Counted from the first letter of the stretch, positions 1 through 3,963 are shown. The stretch is 5,136 nucleotides of DNA from Fimenecus sp045602655 (GCA_045602655.1 JAZSBY010000110.1:1-5136); one strand, 5' to 3'. Notes: generated by a model not told the origin, from the sequence alone. Program-made: numbers and translations.

Positions 1-189
1 GAAAAAGTTAAAGAAAGAGAAGGCGTTAAACAAGATACAGAAATTTCTGCTGAAGGTTTAAAATCATTAATTCCTGTATACAAAAATATCATAACTATTA
101 AAAGATTTCTGTCTTTTTCTCCCTGTAGTATTCTTATATTCGTTTATAATATCAGCAACAATTTTATCGACAACGATATGCTTTTTTAA
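1..189 (+). other. Open plus-strand reading frame entering from the left edge (possible gene end)
   Basis: Frame 1 is open from the first base to a TAA at 187-189. The first 30 or so residues (beginning EKVKEREGVKQDTEISAEGL) are charged and amphipathic and look like real coding sequence. From about base 66 onward the frame lies antisense to the recombinase-like gene, and the residues become hydrophobic and low in quality. The simplest reading is that the 3' part of some gene enters from the left and is interrupted near 60-70, where the truncated minus-strand gene begins. I do not recognise the protein. The alternative is that all of it is chance open frame. Confidence 0.25.
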
Positions 190-666
190 ATTAGGCACAT
201 AAATATCTCTATCATTAACATCTGTCAATTGGATGGACACAAAATCATCTGCCTTAATGCCATACCAAGATAGTAAATAGAACGCTTGTAATCCTTGGAA
301 GTCGCATTGGTGTGTAACTGTAGCTTCAATATCGCACTCAGCTTGTGCAATGGCTTGGGTCAATTCTCTTACAAAAGACTCTAAGTTGTAAAACCACTCA
401 GTAGATGAAGTTGGCTTTACATCTTTGACCTGTGCGAAAATGTCTTTCGTATCAATTTTATATTCGTCCAACAGCCATTTTAAATATTTCTTCAAAATGC
501 CTTTTTTAGCCGCAAAAGCACTTTGAGACTGGCTGTCTGTTATAAAATCTCTTAACTCATTTATTTCCATTTCATGTACGTATTTAGGATGTTCTTGTAG
601 TTTTTTAAAAGTCGAGAATTGCGTTGGGTTTGCAACCTCTTTAAATTCTTCCAGATACAATATCAT
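67..666 (-). CDS. Truncated tyrosine-recombinase-like protein, MrpR-like (199 aa)
   Basis: The start is the ATG at 666, because a GGAGG (674-678) sits 7 bases upstream; an ATG at 684 lies upstream of that site and is unlikely. Residues 1-85 look like the helical SAM-like core-binding domain of phage integrases. Residues 125-157 look like the opening of the catalytic domain (AFYLLSWYGIKADDFVSIQL). Where active enzymes carry the box I arginine, this protein has Lys138. The chain stops at residue 199, before any box II H-x-x-R...Tyr region, against roughly 280-300 residues for full recombinase-fold proteins. An inactive recombinase fold used as a phage regulator (the MrpR type known from SPbeta-like phages) would explain the altered arginine; the missing C-terminus suggests a 3' truncation as well. 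It lies 20 bases behind the MazF-fusion stop and is probably cotranscribed. The recombinase-fold call is fairly firm; the regulator role is inference. Confidence 0.6.
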   Translation of the reverse strand: MILYLEEFKEVANPTQFSTFKKLQEHPKYVHEMEINELRDFITDSQSQSAFAAKKGILKKYLKWLLDEYKIDTKDIFAQVKDVKPTSSTEWFYNLESFVRELTQAIAQAECDIEATVTHQCDFQGLQAFYLLSWYGIKADDFVSIQLTDVNDRDIYVPNLKKHIVVDKIVADIINEYKNTTGRKRQKSFNSYDIFVYRN

Positions 667-673
667 ATTACTT

Positions 674-678
674 CCTCC
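674..678 (-). promoter_or_regulatory. Ribosome binding site of the recombinase-like gene
   Basis: GGAGG on the minus strand lies 7 bases before the ATG at 666. It fixes the start there and rules out the ATG at 684, which is upstream of this site. Confidence 0.75.
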
Positions 679-686
679 AAACAATT

Positions 687-1076
687 TTAACAGTTTGCTT
701 TCGCTATACCATTATTATACAACAAACCAAGACTTATTGTCAAGGCTCTATTTACTTGTTCTGCGAGGAATTTTCCGTCTACCCATCCGCATTTATCTAT
801 AATGCGTTCTCGGTCAATTGTTCTTGTCTGTTCTACTAACACGGTGGATTTCTCTGTAAGTCCGTTGATTTCGTCAGGTATAAGCTCTACGTGAGTAGGG
901 AGTTTTCTCTTAGGCTGACTTGTAATCGCACAAACAATAATTGTAGGGGAAACTTCATTTCCCTTGTTGTTCTGAATAACAAGTGCGGGTCTAATACCAC
1001 TCTGCTCAGAGCCTATCTGCTTTCCAAAATTTACCCATACAATATCGCCACGTCTGATTTTTATTTCATTTGTCAT
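687..1076 (-). CDS. mazF: Possible stand-alone MazF made from an internal start (129 aa)
   Basis: Met230 of the fusion frame is an ATG at 1076 preceded by AGGAAAGGGG (1085-1094) with an 8-base gap, a normal translation start. Translation from here gives 129 residues beginning MTNEIKIRRGD, the usual length and N-terminus of MazF proteins, with the catalytic pair at Arg29 and Thr52. There is no stop codon between the upstream domain and this start, so the same mRNA could yield both the 358-residue fusion and free toxin. Alternatively the site is a relic of two once separate genes whose boundary was lost. The enzyme assignment is strong; separate synthesis rests only on the ribosome binding site. 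Confidence 0.5.
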   Translation of the reverse strand: MTNEIKIRRGDIVWVNFGKQIGSEQSGIRPALVIQNNKGNEVSPTIIVCAITSQPKRKLPTHVELIPDEINGLTEKSTVLVEQTRTIDRERIIDKCGWVDGKFLAEQVNRALTISLGLLYNNGIAKANC

Positions 1077-1763
1077 AGAAGTTTCCCCTTTCCTAAAATA
1101 TTTGAGTGCTATGAACATATTGTTTATATCCATAAAATTCACCCATTTAATCTCCTTTTTTTCTACCAGTGTGTTTTGCCAAAGTCCAATAATATAATCC
1201 TTTGATTCACCATCACTATCCTGCAAGTGATGTATGTATGCATCTGCTACAATTATATCTGCAATAAATTCACCTGTTGGTATAAGTTTTCTTAACTGGT
1301 GCAATATTGCGTCATAGCACTCGTCAGCACATTTGTAAATTTTGTTTTTAGCCTGTTTAATGTTGAGACTATCACTCATACAGAATAGCAAATCACCGAC
1401 TATATCATTAAGATATATCGTTTCATTGCGTTTAATCGCAAATCCACCGATGCCACCCTTTTCTTTTGGATTGCTACCGCAGCTTAATTTATCACAGCTA
1501 TCATATACTATATAATATGTATCGCTATCATAAACTACTTCATTTTCACCATATTCTGACATAATTGCTTCTGTTAGTATCTTTTTCAGTTCATCGGTAA
1601 GACCCCTTTCTATTTGAAAATAAACCTTTCCGTCAGTAAATTCTTCTCCTATCGGAGTAACTACTAACTGTTCCGTATTGAGATTATGTATGTCCAGAAG
1701 TTCAATCAACGGATACATTTTCTCGACATACTCATCCATCATTTTTTTGGTTTCGTCTTTCAT
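687..1763 (-). CDS. Unknown N-terminal domain fused to a MazF-family endoribonuclease (358 aa)
   Basis: The start at 1763 has AAAAGGAG (1769-1776) 5 bases upstream. Residues 1-229 are not recognised: acidic, with four Cys between about 90 and 149 (Cys90, Cys95, Cys145, Cys149, plus Cys128), a glycine-rich turn near 103-107 (GGIGG) and a helical stretch at 133-180. Residues 230-358 are a complete MazF/PemK toxin. The family pattern is clear: RRGDIVWVNF at 237-246, SGIRPALVIQN at 255-265, AITSQ at 279-283, LPTHVE at 288-293 and VEQTRTID at 310-317. Arg258 and Thr281 fall where MazF enzymes have their catalytic Arg and Thr. MazF cleaves single-stranded mRNA at short motifs and is usually held by a MazE antitoxin encoded just upstream. 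No separate MazE is visible here; the N-terminal domain may take that place, which is inference. The gene is first in a leftward operon with the recombinase-like gene. Confidence 0.8.
   Translation of the reverse strand: MKDETKKMMDEYVEKMYPLIELLDIHNLNTEQLVVTPIGEEFTDGKVYFQIERGLTDELKKILTEAIMSEYGENEVVYDSDTYYIVYDSCDKLSCGSNPKEKGGIGGFAIKRNETIYLNDIVGDLLFCMSDSLNIKQAKNKIYKCADECYDAILHQLRKLIPTGEFIADIIVADAYIHHLQDSDGESKDYIIGLWQNTLVEKKEIKWVNFMDINNMFIALKYFRKGETSMTNEIKIRRGDIVWVNFGKQIGSEQSGIRPALVIQNNKGNEVSPTIIVCAITSQPKRKLPTHVELIPDEINGLTEKSTVLVEQTRTIDRERIIDKCGWVDGKFLAEQVNRALTISLGLLYNNGIAKANC
1085..1094 (-). promoter_or_regulatory. Internal ribosome binding site before the MazF domain
   Basis: AGGAAAGGGG on the minus strand lies within the coding frame, 8 bases before an in-frame ATG at 1076. 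Its position exactly at the boundary between the unknown domain and the MazF domain makes chance less likely. Confidence 0.55.
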
Positions 1764-1781
1764 TTTTACTCCTTTTCACCC

Positions 1782-1810
1782 TTGACTTTTCCGCTTATAT
1801 CTGATATAAT
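1782..1810 (+). promoter_or_regulatory. Promoter for the S24 repressor gene
   Basis: TTGACT (1782-1787), 17-base spacer, TATAAT (1805-1810); predicted transcript start near 1817. It leaves a leader of about 130 bases before the repressor start at 1947. A perfect 15-base palindrome (TTATATC-T-GATATAA, 1795-1809) overlaps its -10 box. The leftward promoter at 1848-1876 points toward it, so RNA polymerase leaving that promoter crosses this one. Confidence 0.75.
1795..1809. promoter_or_regulatory. Palindrome over the rightward -10 box, candidate operator
   Basis: TTATATC, one T, then GATATAA: both 7-base arms match perfectly. It covers the end of the spacer and most of the -10 box of the repressor promoter, where a bound protein would block it. 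An overlapping CTTATAT (1794-1800) / ATATAAG (1809-1815) pair also exists. The arms are AT-rich, so chance cannot be excluded. Confidence 0.4.
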
Positions 1811-1847
1811 ATAAGTGAAAGTTTTTATTTACCTTTTCCTTATCTTT

Positions 1848-1876
1848 ATTATACTACACGGCGTGAACTTTGTCAA
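1848..1876 (-). promoter_or_regulatory. Leftward promoter of the MazF-fusion operon
   Basis: Read on the minus strand, TTGACA (1876-1871), 17-base spacer, TATAAT (1853-1848): a perfect sigma-70/SigA consensus. The transcript should start near 1841 and give a leader of about 78 bases before the ATG at 1763. That leader contains the opposing repressor promoter. ACTACACG (1853-1860) lies in its spacer. Confidence 0.8.
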
Positions 1877-1900
1877 GGGGTTTAGTACATTTCGTGTAGT
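1853..1900. promoter_or_regulatory. Inverted 8-base boxes bracketing the leftward -35, candidate repressor operators
   Basis: ACTACACG at 1853-1860 and its exact reverse complement CGTGTAGT at 1893-1900 stand 40 bases apart start to start. They lie on either side of the -35 box of the MazF-fusion promoter. The left box runs into CACG-G-CGTG (1857-1865), itself a small palindrome. A dimeric S24 repressor encoded next door is the obvious candidate to bind here. The repeat is direct observation; the ligand is inferred. Confidence 0.45.
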
Positions 1901-1925
1901 GATTTTGCATTTTTGTACAAATCAC
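1899..1925. repeat. Inverted repeat in the repressor leader
   Basis: GTGATTT (1899-1905) pairs perfectly with AAATCAC (1919-1925) across 13 bases. It begins on the last bases of the CGTGTAGT box and ends 8 bases before the repressor ribosome binding site. It could be a second operator or an RNA hairpin near that site. Confidence 0.35.
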
Positions 1926-1933
1926 CAAAAAAC

Positions 1934-1940
1934 AAGGAGG
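1934..1940 (+). promoter_or_regulatory. Ribosome binding site of the S24 repressor
   Basis: AAGGAGG, 6 bases before the ATG at 1947. It decides the start: the frame is open upstream to a GTG at 1815, but that lacks a ribosome binding site and would add a hydrophobic 44-residue stretch encoded by the promoter region. Confidence 0.85.
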
Positions 1941-1946
1941 TTTATT

Positions 1947-2630
1947 ATGGAAATTTACAACACAATAGAAGAAGCTATCAAAGCACAAAGGCTTACAATA
2001 ACATCTGCTGTAAAAAAGTGTGGGCTTGCAAATGGAATTACAACTAAAATTAAACAAAGGAAACATCTTAGTGATGATACATTACACAAACTTGCCATAG
2101 GATTAAATCTCCCTAATATAGACCCTTACAGTCAAGCTAAATATCCAGAAGAAGAAGTTAAACTCTTGTCATATTATCGGCAACTTAGTAAAATGGGTAA
2201 AGCGTATGCAATTAATCAAATCAAAGATTTGTACAACGCAGAAATTGCAAAAGATTACAATACCATTACACTAAAACATTCCTTGTTTAAAGTATCGGCA
2301 GGAATTGGAGAACCGCTAACAGACACAGACAACTGGGAAGATATAGTGGTTTCCCTCACTCCCTTATCACGTAAAGCAGACTATGCTCTGACTATTAGCG
2401 GAGACTCAATGCAGCCTGACTTTAACAATGGAGATATAGTTCTTGTACGTGAGCAACCTGCCGTTAATATAGGCGACATTTGCGTTTACACTCTTGCCGG
2501 AAAGGGTTATATCAAAAAGTTTGGTGGAGATAGATTGATTTCTCTTAATTCAGATTATGAAGATATAATGCTTTCTGAGTATTCTATTGATGATATTAAA
2601 TGTAATGGTTTGGTTCTTGGAAAATTATAA
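1947..2630 (+). CDS. LexA/CI-like S24-family self-cleaving repressor (227 aa)
   Basis: Residues 1-60 form a small helix-turn-helix DNA-binding domain (an ITSAVKKCGLANGITTKIKQ stretch around 18-37 carries the turn). Residues 65-105 are a helical linker. Residues 108-227 are the S24/LexA peptidase fold. The self-cleavage site is Ala118-Gly119 (VSAGIGEPL), the nucleophile Ser154 in SGDSMQPDF, and the general base Lys190 in GYIKKF. All catalytic elements are present and the length is typical of phage CI-type repressors. In this family RecA on damaged DNA triggers cleavage and releases target promoters. Its gene faces the MazF-fusion operon across a shared control region with several dyads, so autoregulation and repression of that operon are likely. 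No terminator lies between its stop and the next promoter 3 bases on, so its mRNA probably runs through the small RNA to the terminator ending at 2799. Confidence 0.9.
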   Translation: MEIYNTIEEAIKAQRLTITSAVKKCGLANGITTKIKQRKHLSDDTLHKLAIGLNLPNIDPYSQAKYPEEEVKLLSYYRQLSKMGKAYAINQIKDLYNAEIAKDYNTITLKHSLFKVSAGIGEPLTDTDNWEDIVVSLTPLSRKADYALTISGDSMQPDFNNGDIVLVREQPAVNIGDICVYTLAGKGYIKKFGGDRLISLNSDYEDIMLSEYSIDDIKCNGLVLGKL

Positions 2631-2633
2631 GAC

Positions 2634-2662
2634 TTGACAAATTCCTTATTATAAGGTATAAT
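2634..2662 (+). promoter_or_regulatory. Promoter of the first small RNA unit
   Basis: TTGACA (2634-2639), 17-base spacer, TATAAT (2657-2662), a perfect consensus starting 3 bases after the repressor stop codon. The spacer ends with a perfect 13-base palindrome, CCTTAT-T-ATAAGG (2644-2656), touching the -10 box. This is a good place for a repressor to bind. Confidence 0.8.
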
Positions 2663-2668
2663 ATATAT

Positions 2669-2799
2669 AGGAAGAAATCATTTGAGGTCGAAAAGGCTCT
2701 CGACACTCTTTCGCAAGAAAGAACCTGAGATGATGGGTACGCCGTCCATCCAAATGACCACTGATAAGAGAGGTATTACTACCTCTCTTATTTGTTTTT
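2669..2799 (+). ncRNA. Candidate structured small RNA with cloverleaf-like fold
   Basis: A unit of about 130 bases between a perfect promoter and a strong terminator, without a convincing gene. Four helices can form around one junction. P1 is TCATTTG (2678-2684) with CAAATGA (2751-2757). P2 is GTCGA (2687-2691) with TCGAC (2700-2704). P3 is TCTTTC (2707-2712) with GAAAGA (2717-2722), capped by a GCAA tetraloop. P4 is GATGGG (2732-2737) with TCCATC (2745-2750), including one G-U pair. P4 abuts P1 directly, and CCA follows P1 at 2758-2760. No known RNA family is recognised. A coding alternative is a 39-codon frame from a TTG at 2682 to a TAG at 2799-2801, with GGAAG 7 bases upstream. The transcription unit is well supported; the fold and the noncoding nature are inference. 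Confidence 0.6.
2764..2799 (+). terminator. Intrinsic terminator of the first small RNA and the repressor transcript
   Basis: ATAAGAGAGGTA (2764-2775) and TACCTCTCTTAT (2780-2791) form a perfect 12-bp stem with a TTAC loop, followed by a T-rich tract to 2799. On the minus strand no T tract follows, so it should stop rightward transcription only, and antirepressor mRNA may run through it. Confidence 0.9.
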
Positions 2800-2823
2800 A
2801 GTTACATTCCTTATTTAATTCCA

Positions 2824-3582
2824 TCAATACATCTTCCCTATCTTATCGGCAAGATAAGTCTGTCCTTTACCAGTAATATAAGTTTTGATGCCGATACAAG
2901 GCTGACCCTGAGCCATATATGTAAACTCTCTTGTCTGGAAGATACCGCTGTCAATCCATTTCTGATAAGGCTCATTATTGTGGCGAAGATATTTCTGTTC
3001 TCTCAGCCAAGCAAATAATCTTGTTCTTCCTATATCAACATTTTTCTTGTGCAGCAGTTTAGCAAACGCACCCACATCAATTAATCCCGATGTGTCCCCT
3101 ACTCTACCTGCAAACTCCACAAGAGGTTTGTCCTTTTCAATCTTTGCGTTGAGCTGATTGATAGTTGTAAGCGTTGTCTTAAACAAAAGCTTTGTAGGTT
3201 CATCCGCAAATGGCAGGTATGTATTGATGAATAAATCATCGTTGCTGACATAGCCACCTGTCTTACGGATAGTGGGGAGAACTTCATCAAACACCCACTT
3301 TTCAAAACGCTCCGCAGATTCAAGTTTAGAACGTGCGATAAGACGGTAAACATCTCCCTCGGGAATGAAAGACATTGTAATTGTTTTGTTTTTAGACTGT
3401 GGATGAGGTGTGTCACGTTTGGTTACATACCTACAGTGGTCTAATATAGCTTTTCTCGGATTGCTGTAACCAAGAGATTTGGCAATATCAGTAGCACAAA
3501 ACATTATCTTATCATTTACTAATACTGTTCTCATATCGCCAAATTCATTGTTGGTAAAAGTATTAATCATATTTTCTGACAT
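2824..3582 (-). CDS. Phage antirepressor, BRO-N plus KilAC domains (252 aa)
   Basis: Residues 7-112 match the BRO-N/Bro family pattern (VLVNDKIMFCATDIAKSLGY at 20-39, then IPEGDVYRLIARSKLESAERFEKWVFDEVLPTIRKTGGY-type residues at 73-114). Residues 130-252 match the KilAC C-terminal domain (VGDTSGLIDVGAFAKLL, GRTRLFAWLREQKYL, then a final ITGKGQTYLADKI). Proteins of this build are phage antirepressors that bind a repressor or DNA and promote lytic genes. The start at 3582 has AGAAGG (3594-3599 on the minus strand) 11 bases upstream, a rather long gap, and that site lies inside one of the AAGGTAT boxes. I find no good minus-strand promoter upstream; the best -10 (3668-3673) has no matching -35. 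Expression may depend on an activator, on readthrough, or be kept low. Its 3' end converges on the first small RNA, 24 bases from that RNA's terminator. Confidence 0.9.
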   Translation of the reverse strand: MSENMINTFTNNEFGDMRTVLVNDKIMFCATDIAKSLGYSNPRKAILDHCRYVTKRDTPHPQSKNKTITMSFIPEGDVYRLIARSKLESAERFEKWVFDEVLPTIRKTGGYVSNDDLFINTYLPFADEPTKLLFKTTLTTINQLNAKIEKDKPLVEFAGRVGDTSGLIDVGAFAKLLHKKNVDIGRTRLFAWLREQKYLRHNNEPYQKWIDSGIFQTREFTYMAQGQPCIGIKTYITGKGQTYLADKIGKMY

Positions 3583-3588
3583 AAAAAT

Positions 3589-3662
3589 AGATACCTTCTT
3601 TCTTTAAAAAGTCTTGACAAAGGTATCTTCATATGGTATAATATTTATATGAGAATACCTTT
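3589..3662. promoter_or_regulatory. Three AAGGTAT boxes across the antirepressor leader and second small RNA promoter
   Basis: Box A, AGATACCTT (3589-3597), is the exact reverse complement of box B, AAGGTATCT (3620-3628). Box B belongs to a longer arm (3619-3634, AAAGGTATCTTCATAT) that matches, inverted at 14 of 16 positions, the arm containing box C (3647-3662, ATATGAGAATACCTTT). The B/C pair surrounds the -10 box of the rightward promoter, and box A contains the antirepressor ribosome binding site. One DNA-binding protein on these boxes could control both directions; its identity is unknown. Confidence 0.6.
3614..3642 (+). promoter_or_regulatory. Promoter of the second small RNA unit
   Basis: TTGACA (3614-3619), 17-base spacer, TATAAT (3637-3642), a perfect consensus reading away from the antirepressor gene. 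The -10 box sits in the centre of the long imperfect inverted repeat 3619-3662, so the promoter is probably repressible. Confidence 0.8.
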
Positions 3663-3735
3663 ATTTAATTATAAGGGTAGACTTATGTAGTATAGGGACG
3701 TTTCAGCTTTGGTCGGTCGGAACGTTCCTATTTTT
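3649..3735 (+). ncRNA. Candidate short RNA, antisense to the 3' end of the ribbon-helix-helix gene
   Basis: About 85 bases from promoter to terminator. The first hairpin is TACCTTTAT (3656-3664) with ATAAGGGTA (3671-3679), 9 bp including one G-U pair, and a 6-base loop. The second is the terminator stem, with an unusually large 18-base loop holding GGTCGGTCGG. The only translation signal is AAGGG (3673-3677) 7 bases before an ATG at 3685 whose next codon is the stop TAG. The last 33 bases are antisense to the final codons and stop of the ribbon-helix-helix gene, so the exposed loop can pair perfectly with that mRNA. The transcript is well supported; an antisense role is inference. Confidence 0.55.
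3692..3735 (+). terminator. Intrinsic terminator with a large loop
   Basis: ATAGGGACGTT (3692-3702) pairs with AACGTTCCTAT (3721-3731) over 11 bp with one G-U pair, followed by TTTTT (3731-3735). The 18-base loop is longer than usual. Read leftward it lacks a T tract. Confidence 0.75.
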
Positions 3736-3900
3736 ATTGCTCAAAAGCAAATCAATTCCCTTTCTAATGGCTTCTGTTTTGGTTATCTTATTTTCTTGAC
3801 AATACAAATCAAGCTTTTCATATAAGGCTTTATCAAAACGTACCTTTACATTAATGTTTTTGGGATTTTCTGCTTTTGGTCTACCTGTCTTAGGAGACAC
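3703..3900 (-). CDS. Small ribbon-helix-helix (CopG/Arc-type) DNA-binding protein (65 aa)
   Basis: The start is taken as GTG at 3900, because GGAGG (3909-3913) stands 8 bases upstream. Longer in-frame starts (to 3963) would place the N-terminus in the promoter. The fold is readable: a basic N-terminal arm (MSPKTGRPKAENPKN), a beta strand at 16-23 (NINVKVRF), helix A at 24-37 and helix B at 40-53 (TKTEAIRKGIDLLL), then a polar tail. Such proteins bind DNA as dimers through the paired strands and often regulate their own genes in phages, plasmids and integrative elements. The promoter carries a perfect 13-bp inverted repeat fitting that role. The last codons overlap the second small RNA's terminator on the other strand. 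An antitoxin role is possible but no partner toxin is adjacent. Confidence 0.8.
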   Translation of the reverse strand: MSPKTGRPKAENPKNINVKVRFDKALYEKLDLYCQENKITKTEAIRKGIDLLLSNKNRNVPTDQS

Positions 3901-3908
3901 TTTTTTCA

Positions 3909-3913
3909 CCTCC
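3909..3913 (-). promoter_or_regulatory. Ribosome binding site fixing the GTG start of the ribbon-helix-helix gene
   Basis: GGAGG on the minus strand, 8 bases before GTG at 3900. The ATG at 3915, two codons before the GGAGG ends, is the rival start but has no site of its own. Confidence 0.7.
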
Positions 3914-3914
3914 A

Positions 3915-3958
3915 TTTCTGTGTTCCATAAATATATTATACATCTTGGAACACAGAAA
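3915..3958. promoter_or_regulatory. 13-bp perfect inverted repeat, probable autoregulatory operator
   Basis: TTTCTGTGTTCCA (3915-3927) and TGGAACACAGAAA (3946-3958) match at all 13 positions with an 18-base gap, giving centres 31 bases apart, about three helical turns. One arm lies in the spacer and touches the -35 box of the minus-strand promoter; the other lies in the early transcribed region. Two protein dimers on the same DNA face would close this promoter. The adjacent ribbon-helix-helix protein is the natural candidate. Confidence 0.75.
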
Positions 3959-3963
3959 GTCAA
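3935..3963 (-). promoter_or_regulatory. Promoter of the ribbon-helix-helix gene
   Basis: On the minus strand, TTGACT (3963-3958), 17-base spacer, TATAAT (3940-3935). The transcript should start near 3928, at the inner edge of the inverted repeat arm, giving a leader of under 30 bases. Confidence 0.8.

Noticed and set aside
891..1205. 104-residue plus-strand frame
   Set aside because: It lies antisense within the MazF-fusion gene and has no ribosome binding site or recognisable domain; a shadow frame.
1815..1946. N-terminal extension of the S24 repressor from GTG at 1815
   Set aside because: It has no ribosome binding site, it overlaps the promoter region, and the 44 extra residues are hydrophobic and unlike repressors. 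AAGGAGG at 1934-1940 fixes the start at 1947.
1854..2066. 70-residue minus-strand frame
   Set aside because: It runs opposite the repressor gene and its control region and is rich in Cys, Phe and Tyr, typical of an antisense shadow.
2678..2760. A true tRNA gene
   Set aside because: The cloverleaf has a GCAA tetraloop where the 7-base anticodon loop should be, and lacks the T-loop signature. Only the overall shape and CCA recall a tRNA.
2641..2815. 10-base direct repeat ATTCCTTATT (2641-2650 and 2806-2815) as insertion target duplication
   Set aside because: It is short and AT-rich, and the first copy lies inside a promoter spacer. With no mobile element ends nearby, chance is the better explanation.
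3099..3416. 105-residue minus-strand frame
   Set aside because: It is a shifted frame inside the antirepressor gene, whose domains account for this stretch.
3663..3700. Minus-strand promoter for the antirepressor using TATAAT at 3668-3673
   Set aside because: The 17-base-spaced -35 position reads CCTATA, with almost no match, and there is no extended -10.
3901..3963. Longer ribbon-helix-helix protein starting at 3963
   Set aside because: That start lies in the -35 region of the gene's own promoter, upstream of the transcript.
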